Part shown: one piece after another, positions 8,588-16,472 of the stretch
How positions within the stretch are numbered: the first letter of the stretch is position 1
Layout of the letters: every line of letters begins with the position of its first letter
Source: an uncultured Campylobacter sp.
Lineage (GTDB): Bacteria > Campylobacterota > Campylobacteria > Campylobacterales > Campylobacteraceae
Length of the DNA: 64,000 bases
Assembly (NCBI RefSeq): GCF_938039245.1
Contig: NZ_CALHVN010000002.1
Span: 57,398 to 121,397, forward strand
Direction: 5' to 3'
The notes under the pieces: generated by a model
What the model was told of the DNA's origin: nothing
The model's database searches: none
Seen by the model: the letters and a program-made list of their open reading frames with translations, nothing else
Position numbers and translations under genes: made by a program

Positions 8588-10396
8588 ATGGACTACATCA
8601 AGCTTCTAAAAGATAACGGCCTGCTGCGCGTCATCGACGAGCCTGCGGATATCGATCTAGAGATCGCGCACGCAAGCTACATCGAGGTCAAGCGCGAAAA
8701 CTCGCAGGCGCTACTTTTTACAAATCCTATCTGCAAAAAAACGGGGCGCAAATTTGCCCCCGTACTAACAAATATCTACGGCTCAGAGCGCGCTTTAGAG
8801 CTTATCTTTGGACGCGATCCCGACGAGATCGCGGGCGAGATCGAGCGGCTTTTAAAGCCTAAAAAGCCTAAAAGCTTTGGCGAAAAGCTAAATTTTGCCG
8901 CATATTTGTTTGAGATGAGAAAAATTTTCACGAAAAGATTAAAAGGTGAGGGCGAGTGTCAGCAGGTCAAATTTATGGGCAATGAGGTCGATCTGTTCTC
9001 GCTTCCCGCGCTAAAAACATGGCCGCTTGACGGCGGCGCTTTTATCACGATGGGACAGGTTTATACGCAGAGCCTAGATGGCGAACTGCAAAACGTCGGC
9101 ATGTACCGATTGCAAATTTACGGTAAAAATCGCCTCGGCATGCACTGGCAGATACACAAAGACGGCGCGAATTTCTTTAACGAATACAAGCGCGCGGGCC
9201 GCAAGATGCCCGTATCCGTGGCAATAGGGGGCGATCCGCTCTATATCTGGTGCGGCCAGGCGCCGCTGCCAAAGGGCGTGTTTGAGCTGCTGCTTTACGG
9301 CTTTATCCGCAAAGAGCCCGCCCGCCTCGTAAAGTCGCTAATGAACGAAATTTACGTCCCGCACGACGCGGACTACGTGATCGAGGGCTTTGTGGATACG
9401 GATAAATTTGAGCTTGAAGGGCCGTTTGGCGATCACACGGGCTTTTATACGCCGGTGGAGCCGTTTCCGGTGATGGAGGTTACGGCGATCACGAGCAAGC
9501 GTGAGCCTGTATTTCACGCGACCGTAGTCGGCAAGCCGCCGCTTGAGGATAAGTACATGGGCTGGGCGACGGAGCGCATTTTTTTGCCGCTTTTGCGCAC
9601 GACGGTGCCCGAGCTTTTGGATTATAACATGCCTGAAAACGGCGTCTTTCACAACCTGATTTTAGCTAAAATCAACGCCCTTTATCCAGCGCACGCCAAA
9701 CAGGCGATGCACGCGTTTTGGGGCGTGGGGCAGATGAGTTTCGTCAAACACGCGGTTTTCGTTGGCGAGGATGCGCCTGATTTGAGCGATTATGACGCGC
9801 TTACGGAGCATATTTTAAACCGTTTTGGCAAAGATGCTCTGCTAATCAGCGAAGGCGTATGCGATCAGCTAGATCACGCCAGCCCAAACTCGTGCTTCGG
9901 CGGTAAGCTAGGAATCGACGCTACGCAGGATTTTTCGGCGCCTGCGCCAGCGCTTTTGGACGACGCCGCGCTGCTAGCTAAATTTAAAGAAGTGGAGTCA
10001 AATTTAACGCAGCTAGCGCAGTTTAAAACAAATACCAAAACTCCGATTTGCGTCGTCAAATTTGATAAAAACCGCCTCGTAAAAGAGGTTTTTGAAGAGC
10101 TTTTGAAATTTAAAGAGCACTTTAAACTACTCGTTTTCGTTGGCTGCGAAAACCGCCTAGAAAACCCATACATGCTACTTTGGCGCGTGACGAATAACAT
10201 CGACGCTCTGCGCGATATCTACGTGCGCGAGGGTGCGGTCTGCATCGACGCCACCGCAAAAGGCGACGCCGAGGGCTATACGCGCGGCTGGCCGCTACAA
10301 ACCGACTGCAACCGCGACGTCGTGGCTGATCTCGTTAAGCGCGGCATAGTAAAAGACGAACCGGAACTATTTAGCAAATTTGAGATTTTCGGATAG
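8588..10396 (+). CDS. ubiD: UbiD-family prenylated-FMN decarboxylase, probably menaquinone synthesis
   Basis: Non-oxidative decarboxylase of the UbiD family. RLQIYGKNRLGMHWQIHKDGA holds prFMN-binding residues and ELEGPFGDHTGFYTP holds the catalytic Glu region. Campylobacterota make menaquinone by the futalosine route, where a UbiD-like enzyme acts late, so that role is more likely than ubiquinone synthesis. I placed the start at ATG 8588, with AAGGA eight bases upstream, rather than a TTG 30 bases earlier. This gives 602 aa and the usual MDYIKLLKDNGLLRVIDEP start. A ~280-base gap separates it from the heme run, so it probably has its own promoter. Confidence 0.88.
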   Translation: MDYIKLLKDNGLLRVIDEPADIDLEIAHASYIEVKRENSQALLFTNPICKKTGRKFAPVLTNIYGSERALELIFGRDPDEIAGEIERLLKPKKPKSFGEKLNFAAYLFEMRKIFTKRLKGEGECQQVKFMGNEVDLFSLPALKTWPLDGGAFITMGQVYTQSLDGELQNVGMYRLQIYGKNRLGMHWQIHKDGANFFNEYKRAGRKMPVSVAIGGDPLYIWCGQAPLPKGVFELLLYGFIRKEPARLVKSLMNEIYVPHDADYVIEGFVDTDKFELEGPFGDHTGFYTPVEPFPVMEVTAITSKREPVFHATVVGKPPLEDKYMGWATERIFLPLLRTTVPELLDYNMPENGVFHNLILAKINALYPAHAKQAMHAFWGVGQMSFVKHAVFVGEDAPDLSDYDALTEHILNRFGKDALLISEGVCDQLDHASPNSCFGGKLGIDATQDFSAPAPALLDDAALLAKFKEVESNLTQLAQFKTNTKTPICVVKFDKNRLVKEVFEELLKFKEHFKLLVFVGCENRLENPYMLLWRVTNNIDALRDIYVREGAVCIDATAKGDAEGYTRGWPLQTDCNRDVVADLVKRGIVKDEPELFSKFEIFG

Positions 10397-10499
10397 ATTT
10401 TTAAACTCGTCAAATTTAAAAGCGGCTAAATTTGCCGAGCCGCTTAAATAAATTCGTTTTTCAAGCGCCTTTTTAGCCCGAATTTTATAAAATCGCAAA

Positions 10500-11333
10500 A
10501 TGGATAAAGAACGCCTAATAATCGATAAATTTAGCAACTCCTTCATCGGCGACGACGGCGCCGTCGTCGCGCATGAGCACGGCCGGTGGGTGTATAGCAA
10601 GGACCTTTTTTGCGAGGGGACGCACTTCCTAGCAGGCTGGCTTAGTATGGAGGAGATCGCGCGCAAGGCGATGCTGGTAAACCTCTCCGACGCCGTCGCG
10701 ATGAACGCCAAGCCTAAATTTGCGCTTTTAGGACTTGGGCTGCCCAAAAACACGAGCGCGGCGCAGATCTCGGCGCTACGCAAGGGATTTGCCGACGTTT
10801 GCGACGAGTACGGCGTGACTATCATCGGCGGCGACACGATCGGCAGCGATAAAATTTTACTTAGCGTTACCGTTATCTCGCGGCTTTGCGGTAAGGCGGT
10901 TTTGCGAAGCGGAGCGAAAAAGGGCGATCTGGTTGCTTTTACGGGCGAGCTTGGAGGCAGTCTAAAAGGGCTTAGGACGCTTTTAAACGGCGGACGGGTC
11001 GCGTCAAATTCTCGTTTTAAAAAGCCTGTTTTAAAGGATAAATTTTTCTACGCCGCAGCAAGCAAAATAAACGCCGCCATGGACGTTTCAGACGGGCTTG
11101 GCGCAGATCTAGCCAAGCTTTGCGCGCAGAGTCGGTGTGGGGCAAAATTTAGCAAACGGCTAAGCAAACTCGAGCTAAATAGCGGCGAAGAATACGAGAT
11201 TTTATTTACGTTTAGTCCGAAAAATCGCGCCAAAATTTTAAGCCTAGCTCGCAAAACACGCACGAAAATCACGATCTTTGCCAAAATCACGAAAGGAAAA
11301 TTTAAAAGCAATGCAAGAAACCACCATTTTTAA
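10500..11333 (+). CDS. thiL: Thiamine-monophosphate kinase
   Basis: Phosphorylates thiamine monophosphate to the diphosphate cofactor with ATP. The family shows as the N-terminal GDDGAVV, MNAKPKFALLGLGLP, GGDTIGSDKILLSVTVI and MDVSDGLGADLAKLC, which bind Mg-ATP and substrate. At 277 aa it is shorter than the ~320 aa of E. coli ThiL, mostly in the C-terminal half, as is common in Campylobacter. Its end overlaps truD by about 23 bases. Confidence 0.9.
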   Translation: MDKERLIIDKFSNSFIGDDGAVVAHEHGRWVYSKDLFCEGTHFLAGWLSMEEIARKAMLVNLSDAVAMNAKPKFALLGLGLPKNTSAAQISALRKGFADVCDEYGVTIIGGDTIGSDKILLSVTVISRLCGKAVLRSGAKKGDLVAFTGELGGSLKGLRTLLNGGRVASNSRFKKPVLKDKFFYAAASKINAAMDVSDGLGADLAKLCAQSRCGAKFSKRLSKLELNSGEEYEILFTFSPKNRAKILSLARKTRTKITIFAKITKGKFKSNARNHHF

Positions 11334-12435
11334 GCCTCTTTACGCGCTCACTCATGCGCCCATTAACGCGTATTTTAGTAAAAACTCGGACGATTTTGTG
11401 GTGCGCGAGATCCCGCTTTACGCATTTAGCGGGCAGGGCGAGCACCTGATAATCGAAATTTGCAAAAAAGACATGACGACGCAGGAGGCCTTGCAAGCGC
11501 TTAGCGAAATAAGCGGCGTAAAGATGCGGGATTTCGGCTACGCGGGGCTAAAAGACAAGCAGGGTATGACAACGCAGTTTATCTCGATGCCTCGTAAATT
11601 TGAGTCTATGCTAGCAAATTTTAGCCACGAAAAGATGAAAATTTTAAGCCTTAGCGCGCATGATAATAAGCTTCGCATCGGGCACCTAAAAGGCAACAGT
11701 TTTTTTATCCGCCTAAAAAAAGTGATGCCTAGCGAAGCGGCCAAGCTAGAACAAGCCGTGCGAAATATTGACGAGGCAGGATATGCTAACTACTTTGGTT
11801 ATCAGCGTTTCGGCAAATACGGCGACAACGCGCAAAGCGGGCTGGAACTACTAAAATCAGGCACCGTAAACGGCAAAAAGAGCAAAAATCCAAAGCTAAA
11901 CGACTTTTTGATCTCGGCATATCAAAGCGATCTTTTTAACCGCTGGCTTAGCAAACGCGTTGAGATTTCGAGGTTCGCGCAGGATTTTAGCCTTTCTGAG
12001 CTAGCTCAAATTTACCCGTATCTTGATGGCGCGATTTTGAAAAATTTAAAATCGCAAAAGAGATTTTTTAAGCTGATAGAGGGCGAAGTCTTGGGGCACT
12101 ACCCGCACGGCAAGTGCTTTTTGTGCGAGGATTTGCACGCGGAGGGCGCGCGCTTTGATGCTAGAAATATCACTAGCTGCGGGCTGATCGCGGGCTTGAA
12201 GGCGTATGAGGCGCAGGGCGCGGCGAGAATGGTCGAGGATCAAATTTTCGCGCAGGTAAATGAATATAAAGCTAAAATGACGGGATCTAGGCGCTTTGCG
12301 TGGTGTTATTTGGAGGATACGAGCTACAAATACAACGAGGAAAAGGCGCACTTTACGATAAATTTCACGCTGCAAAAAGGAAGCTACGCGACGGTGGTGT
12401 TAGAAGAAATCTTACACAAAAATATCTTTGAGTAG
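11311..12435 (+). CDS. truD: tRNA pseudouridine(13) synthase TruD
   Basis: Makes pseudouridine 13 in tRNA(Glu). The catalytic Asp lies in FGYAGLKDKQGMTTQF, near residue 80; the TRUD insertion domain follows, and NYFGYQRFGKYGDNA is a conserved family block. I chose the ATG at 11311 (MQETTIFKPLY) over an upstream TTG at 11278. AAAGGA at 11293-11298 is a slightly distant ribosome site. The product is 374 aa. The start lies inside the end of thiL, suggesting coupled translation. Confidence 0.92.
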   Translation: MQETTIFKPLYALTHAPINAYFSKNSDDFVVREIPLYAFSGQGEHLIIEICKKDMTTQEALQALSEISGVKMRDFGYAGLKDKQGMTTQFISMPRKFESMLANFSHEKMKILSLSAHDNKLRIGHLKGNSFFIRLKKVMPSEAAKLEQAVRNIDEAGYANYFGYQRFGKYGDNAQSGLELLKSGTVNGKKSKNPKLNDFLISAYQSDLFNRWLSKRVEISRFAQDFSLSELAQIYPYLDGAILKNLKSQKRFFKLIEGEVLGHYPHGKCFLCEDLHAEGARFDARNITSCGLIAGLKAYEAQGAARMVEDQIFAQVNEYKAKMTGSRRFAWCYLEDTSYKYNEEKAHFTINFTLQKGSYATVVLEEILHKNIFE

Positions 12436-12827
12436 GGCGGCTCGGCTTTTCCGCTATACGTCGCCGCCGGCCAGGCTTTGGTCGCGGATGACTAGCTTGC
12501 TTCCTCGCCTCGTTCGCCTGCGCCTCGTCTTATAAAAATGCTTTTGCCTTAACTTTTAGGTTTAAATTTCGCAAATCAAAATCCGCCTCGCCTAACGCTC
12601 TTTAAAAGCTACAAACTAAAGTGGCGCATTATAATTTTAAGCTTAAATTTGAGGCTAAATTTATCGGATTTTCGCGCCAAGACCCGTATCTAAAAATCGC
12701 TAAATTTTTAAGCCGCAAGACAAGGCATGCGGGCGGCTTGCAGGTAGCGTGGAGATGCGAAATACGAACGTTTTAGGCTCGTTTGGATATAATGGATTTG
12801 CGAATTTATATTTTAAAAGGATTAAAA
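12436..12827. other. Intergenic gap with a TATAAT promoter near its end
   Basis: No gene is seen in these ~390 bases. The last part contains TTTGGATATAATGG, a good -10 box (TATAAT at 12788-12793) for the downstream peptidase-E-like gene. GC-rich palindromic stretches near 12470-12530 might form hairpins but have no T-run. Confidence 0.5.
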
Positions 12828-13445
12828 ATGGCGAATATTTTTCTTTGTTCTTACTTTGCGCAGGTTGCGGCTAGGATTAACGAACGGGTAAATTTTAGCG
12901 GCAAAAACGTCGTTTTCATAGATACCGCGGCGAAATTTGAAGAGGTAAATTTCTACGTCGGCGAAGCGGTGGAGATTTTAGAAAAATTAGGCGCGAAGCT
13001 AATACGCCTCGACGTCTCTTGCACCCAGAATTCGGCAGCGCTAGTATCCGAGCAGGACGAACCGTTTTGCGACGATGAAATTTTAGCCGCTATTAGTCGG
13101 TGCGACGTCATTTACGTTAGTGGCGGAAATACGTTTTATCTGCTTAACGAGCTGCGAAAATCGCACGCCGCCCAAGCCATAAAAGACGCGGTCAAAGCGG
13201 GCAAAATTTACGTCGGCGAGTCGGCGGGAGCGATCGCGGCGGCTCCGGATACGAAATATGCTACGCTGATGGATGAAAATAGCGCAAAAACGAGCGATTT
13301 TACGGGGTTAAATTTGGTTGATTTTTGCGTCGTGCCGCACTTTGGCTGCGAGCCTTTTACGGAGGCTACGCGCGAGATTATGGCGAAATTCGGCGATGTT
13401 TGCGACTTGCGCGCGATAAATAACGACGAATTTATCGAGGCTTAA
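12828..13445 (+). CDS. pepE: Peptidase E-like (S51) class I glutamine amidotransferase fold protein
   Basis: Resembles the S51 family, typified by aspartyl dipeptidase PepE, and its YgaJ-type relatives. YVSGGNTFYLLNELR and GESAGAIAAAPD are the family hallmarks, the Ser of GESAGA being the predicted nucleophile. The VVPHFGCEPFT block near the C-terminus is also typical and may carry the His. I chose ATG 12828, with AAAAGG seven bases upstream; an ATG at 12783 lacks a ribosome site and lies over the -10 box. 205 aa. Cytosolic; its substrate is unknown. Confidence 0.8.
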   Translation: MANIFLCSYFAQVAARINERVNFSGKNVVFIDTAAKFEEVNFYVGEAVEILEKLGAKLIRLDVSCTQNSAALVSEQDEPFCDDEILAAISRCDVIYVSGGNTFYLLNELRKSHAAQAIKDAVKAGKIYVGESAGAIAAAPDTKYATLMDENSAKTSDFTGLNLVDFCVVPHFGCEPFTEATREIMAKFGDVCDLRAINNDEFIEA

Positions 13446-13517
13446 AGCCTTTTACGGCGCGGGTTGCAAAGTGCGGCGCGGAGTTTTCATAGCATAAAAT
13501 TTAAATAAGGATGAGCG

Positions 13518-13835
13518 ATGAAGAAAATTTTGATTTTTACGCTTGCGGCTATTTGCGCGTTTGCGGGCGATTTTGGGTTGCCAAGTCCCGGCGAGACGGC
13601 GCGCGGCCTGCCTTTTAGCGCGCTTTTTGATAAAAAAGACGGTAAATATTCGCCCAAAAACGGTATCCGCGTAAAGCTACTTTTAGCAGGAGGCAAATTT
13701 AAGATGAATGTAGGCGATAAAAGCGCTACGCCTGGCAAGGTAAAGATAAATGGCAAGAGTTTTGACGAGATAGCAAAGCAAAAATTTGACGTAACGAACG
13801 AAGGCGGCGTCTATACGATGCGGGAGAGTAGGTAA
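13518..13835 (+). CDS. Exported hypothetical protein, 105 aa
   Basis: MKKILIFTLAAICAFAGDFG is a Sec signal peptide with likely cleavage after residue 16. The mature ~89-residue product is small and basic, with an AGGKFKMNVGDKSATPG region and a predicted beta-rich fold. I do not recognise a family. ATG at 13518 has AAGGATGAGCG upstream. It stands alone, between the S51 gene and a ~300-base gap. Confidence 0.65.
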   Translation: MKKILIFTLAAICAFAGDFGLPSPGETARGLPFSALFDKKDGKYSPKNGIRVKLLLAGGKFKMNVGDKSATPGKVKINGKSFDEIAKQKFDVTNEGGVYTMRESR

Positions 13836-14141
13836 GCGGGCAGGAATTGCGCTTGGTTTAACCGACGCAAAAGGCGCGTGAGGCTTTAGCTTAACAAATT
13901 TAAAAACGGCGTAAAAATAAAAAGAAAGAGGGCAGATAGAGATCGCGGCTTAGCTTGATGCGCGGAGTTAATTTAGCTTTGCGTTATTATTTTAGCTTGC
14001 GGCGGGCTTTTGGGTCGTCTGCAACGAGACTAGTTTATTTTATGACGGCAAAATTTACTATCCGTATTTAAATTTAGCGCGCCGGGCTTTGTTTTTTGAT
14101 GATTTTTTAGTAAAATGGGCGCTAAATTTAAAGGAGAAAAT
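13836..14141. other. Intergenic gap with a promoter for the PhnA-like gene
   Basis: No coding region supported. A TAAAAT -10-like box at 14111-14116 and AAGGAG at 14131-14136 serve the small gene at 14142. The rest is AT-rich and unremarkable. Confidence 0.4.
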
Positions 14142-14351
14142 ATGCCAAAAGACGCAAACGGAACCGAACTAAACGCGGGAGATAACGTAACTCTGATCAA
14201 AGATCTAAAAGTAAAAGGCGCGGGCGCGACGCTAAAGCGCGGAACTATGGTAAAAAACATCAAGCTCACGGACGACGACAAAGAAATTGAAGGCAAGATC
14301 GATAAAATGGGCGTCATCGTGCTAAAGACGGAGTTTTTAAAGAAGGCTTAA
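14142..14351 (+). CDS. PhnA/YjdM C-terminal-domain protein, short form
   Basis: The 69 residues match the C-terminal domain of the PhnA (YjdM) family: DANGTELNAGDNVTLIKDLKVKG, LKRGTMVKNIKLTDD and VLKTEFLKKA. E. coli YjdM is about 110 residues and has an N-terminal zinc ribbon that is absent here. I start at ATG 14142, preceded by AAGGAGAAAA; an ATG at 14115 would overlap the -10 box. Despite the old name, YjdM is not required for phosphonate breakdown and its role is unknown. Single gene ahead of rnpB. Confidence 0.85.
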   Translation: MPKDANGTELNAGDNVTLIKDLKVKGAGATLKRGTMVKNIKLTDDDKEIEGKIDKMGVIVLKTEFLKKA

Positions 14352-14485
14352 TCTCGTCTATGAAAAACGCAAATTTGACGCGAGATCGTTAAATTTGCGT
14401 GCTTATGAACTTTGATATACGCGTATTTTTACTTGTATCAAAAGTTGTAAAATCTAGCCCAAGCTATCCTTAAACACGAAAAAGC

Positions 14486-14491
14486 TATAAT
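14486..14491 (+). promoter_or_regulatory. rnpB promoter -10 box
   Basis: TATAAT seven bases before the predicted 5' end of RNase P RNA at about 14499. This is the spacing expected for a sigma-70 start and supports the placement of the RNA end. Confidence 0.7.
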
Positions 14492-14498
14492 CGCGCCC

Positions 14499-14820
14499 AA
14501 GGTATGGCAAGTGATTGCTTTTGCGTAGGCAAAAGAGGAAAGTCCGAGCTGCAATAAGACGGAGTTCCATCTAACGGATGGCTGGGGTAACCCAAGGGAT
14601 AGTGTAACAGAAAGCAAACTGCCGCTTCGGCGGTAAAGGTGAAACGGCGGGGTAAGAGCCCGCCAGCGCGGCGTGCAAGCGCGGCGGCTATATAAACCCA
14701 ACTCGCAGCAAGGAGGGATGGTTTTGAGTCTTATGTCAAACCCTTCGCTAGAGCCAAATTGTAAAATTTGGAGTAGATAAATAATCACTCACGACAGAAC
14801 TCGGCTTATCGCCATGCCTT
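14499..14820 (+). ncRNA. rnpB: RNase P RNA, bacterial type A
   Basis: Catalytic RNA that trims the 5' leader of pre-tRNAs. Conserved blocks appear in order: GAGGAAAGTCCGAGCTGC, the GGGTAACCCA-like hairpin, ACAGAAAGCAAACTGCC, GGTAAAGGTGAAACGG, GTAAGAGCCCGCCAGC, and near the 3' end GACAGAACTCGGCTTATCG. The P1 helix closes the molecule: AAGGTATGGC (14499-14508) pairs with GCCATGCCTT (14811-14820). A TATAAT box lies just upstream. About 322 nt, a usual size. Short open frames across it on either strand are not genes. Confidence 0.97.
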
Positions 14821-15387
14821 GCCTTTTACTTCTTTTTCTACTTTCGGTTTTTTGATTTCGGCGACGACGCGCGTAAAACTTGCAAATAATCTAAAATCCG
14901 CCCGTAAATTTGCGGCTTTGGCCGATATTTTTGCGAGATTTGGCGAAGACGCGATTAAATTAAACGGCGTAAATTCGCTTCGGCTAGTTTTTAAATTTAA
15001 GCGTAAATTTTTATCGGCGCAAGGCATAAATTTAACAGGCTAAAATTACGAAAAAGGGCGCAGAGGTTTTTGTTCTGACGCCGTAAAATTTGGCCGAGTT
15101 TCCAAAATAGAAACGTTTGGTAAATTTAAAATTTATCGGCGATTTTTTGTCGTTTGTATAAAAACGCAAAGTGCCGCGCTAATTTAACGCTCGATGTTTT
15201 GCATTTTGGCGGTTTTTAGAATTTAGGATTTTTATCCGGGCCGCAAAAGCTGTACGGGCAAAAGGTAGAAGCATCGGCGTTAGGCGAGTGTTTTGGGTAG
15301 ACTTCAAATTTGCTCGGATCTAGCAGCATCAAAATTTGCAATATTTATTTAAATTTGAGCGCATTAAACGGCTGCGCATTTGCGGTT
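14821..15387. other. Intergenic gap, no supported gene
   Basis: About 570 bases between rnpB and the end of a minus-strand gene. A T-rich stretch directly after rnpB (TTTTACTTCTTTTTC) may end its transcript. A 74-codon plus-strand open frame here lacks a ribosome site and a plausible protein composition, so I do not call it. Confidence 0.4.
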
Positions 15388-15804
15388 TTAAATATCCCAA
15401 ATATCTAAAATTTGCGAACAAACGGCGCTCACGGTTCGTTTAAATTCGGCGGTTTGCTCTGCGTTTGGCTCGTCTATGTTTTCAAATTTTTTAAACGTCT
15501 GGGCGATCTCAAGCCAGCCTGCGATATCTAGATCAAATTTAACCAAATTTGACGCACAAAGATTGCCATCGTCATGATCGTAAAAGGCGACTTTGCCGTC
15601 TTTTAGGCTTGCAAGCCACAAGTCGCCCGCAACCGTATCGGCAAATATATAAAACTCGCGCAGTATCTCGCTCTCGCCCTCGAAATCAAACTGCGCTTCG
15701 TCGTTAAATCGGGCTAGCTCGCGCTCTTTTAGCACTCTAAAACCGCTTGCTATCTCCAAGCCGAAGCTATTTTGCAAAGCGTCTTTTATATCGTTTTTCG
15801 TCAT
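15388..15804 (-). CDS. Hypothetical protein, faint SMI1/KNR4 (SUKH)-like look
   Basis: 138-residue acidic cytosolic protein. The middle (FYIFADTVAGDLWLASLKDGKVAFYDHDDG) recalls the core strand pattern of SMI1/KNR4 (SUKH) proteins, many of which are toxin immunity proteins. No toxin gene is next to it. The match is by eye and weak, so no function is given. It lies on the minus strand downstream of the fliD-fliS genes and is separated from them by ~65 bases. Confidence 0.6.
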   Translation of the reverse strand: MTKNDIKDALQNSFGLEIASGFRVLKERELARFNDEAQFDFEGESEILREFYIFADTVAGDLWLASLKDGKVAFYDHDDGNLCASNLVKFDLDIAGWLEIAQTFKKFENIDEPNAEQTAEFKRTVSAVCSQILDIWDI

Positions 15805-15870
15805 TTTTTGCCTTTGTGCGGATAAATTTGAGAGAGAGGTTTAAAAAGCGCCATAAATTTAAGAAATTAT

Positions 15871-16089
15871 TTACGACGCCATATATTTTTTTACGTTTTT
15901 TAGCTTTTCTAGCTCTTTGCCTAGCTTTGCTTTATTTTCTTGGATCAAATTTATCGCCGCGCCGAGGAGCTCTTTGGCTTGCAGGGCATCCTCTAGGCTG
16001 TCAAATTTACTAGGCGCCTCGTTTGCTAGCGCTGCGATAGCTTCCGCGTCATCGTTAGCGACGGCGATTTTTAGCTCATCCAGCCACAT
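15871..16089 (-). CDS. Small helical protein downstream of fliS
   Basis: 72-residue acidic, alanine-rich helical protein (MWLDELKIAVANDDAEAIAALANEAP...). Its start overlaps the end of fliS by 14 bases, so it is translated with it. Small helical proteins in this position are often flagellar export chaperones of FliT type, but I see no diagnostic motif. A similar small unknown gene follows fliS in C. jejuni as I recall it. Confidence 0.7.
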   Translation of the reverse strand: MWLDELKIAVANDDAEAIAALANEAPSKFDSLEDALQAKELLGAAINLIQENKAKLGKELEKLKNVKKYMAS

Positions 16090-16462
16090 CGGCTTGTCCG
16101 GTCGCTTCTTTCCAAGCTTCTAGTAGCTGCTTTGTGACGCTTACGACCTCGTTTAGGCTTTGTTCGTCGTTGTTTATATTTGCCATGGCTAGTAGCTGGA
16201 TCTGCCTGGTATAAAGGCCGCTTAGATAGTGCGCGACGTTGCCTTGGTCGTAGTCTAGCGAGTTTAGAAGCTCGACGAAGATCGCATTCGTGCGGTTTAT
16301 AAAATATACTTTTTTCTCCACGTCGTTTTCTTGCATCGCTTTTTTGGCTCTAAAGACAAATCTCAAAACGCCCTCGTAAAGCATCTCGATGAGCTTAGTA
16401 GGCGACTCGATGCCGCCTACGGCATTTTGCGAATACGCAGCGTGTGCAGTGTTGTATTGCAT
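16076..16462 (-). CDS. fliS: Flagellin export chaperone FliS
   Basis: Cytosolic chaperone that binds the flagellin C-terminus and prevents early polymerisation. 128 aa, all-helical, with the family pattern AYSQNAVGGIESPTKLIEMLYEGVLRF at the N-terminus and LYTRQIQLLAMANI further on. ATG at 16462 is preceded by AAAGG and lies 10 bases after the fliD stop. It belongs to the flaG-fliD-fliS operon. Confidence 0.95.
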   Translation of the reverse strand: MQYNTAHAAYSQNAVGGIESPTKLIEMLYEGVLRFVFRAKKAMQENDVEKKVYFINRTNAIFVELLNSLDYDQGNVAHYLSGLYTRQIQLLAMANINNDEQSLNEVVSVTKQLLEAWKEATGQADVAG

Positions 16463-16472
16463 AAATTTACCT

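Noticed and set aside
9338..9652. 104-codon minus-strand frame inside ubiD
   Set aside because: Antisense shadow of a conserved enzyme gene; its His/Arg-rich string comes from the other strand's codons.
14438..14788. 116-codon minus-strand open frame across rnpB
   Set aside because: It is antisense to a confidently identified RNase P RNA and has no ribosome site.
14819..15043. 74-codon plus-strand frame after rnpB
   Set aside because: No ribosome site; the start overlaps the rnpB 3' end and the protein looks random and basic.
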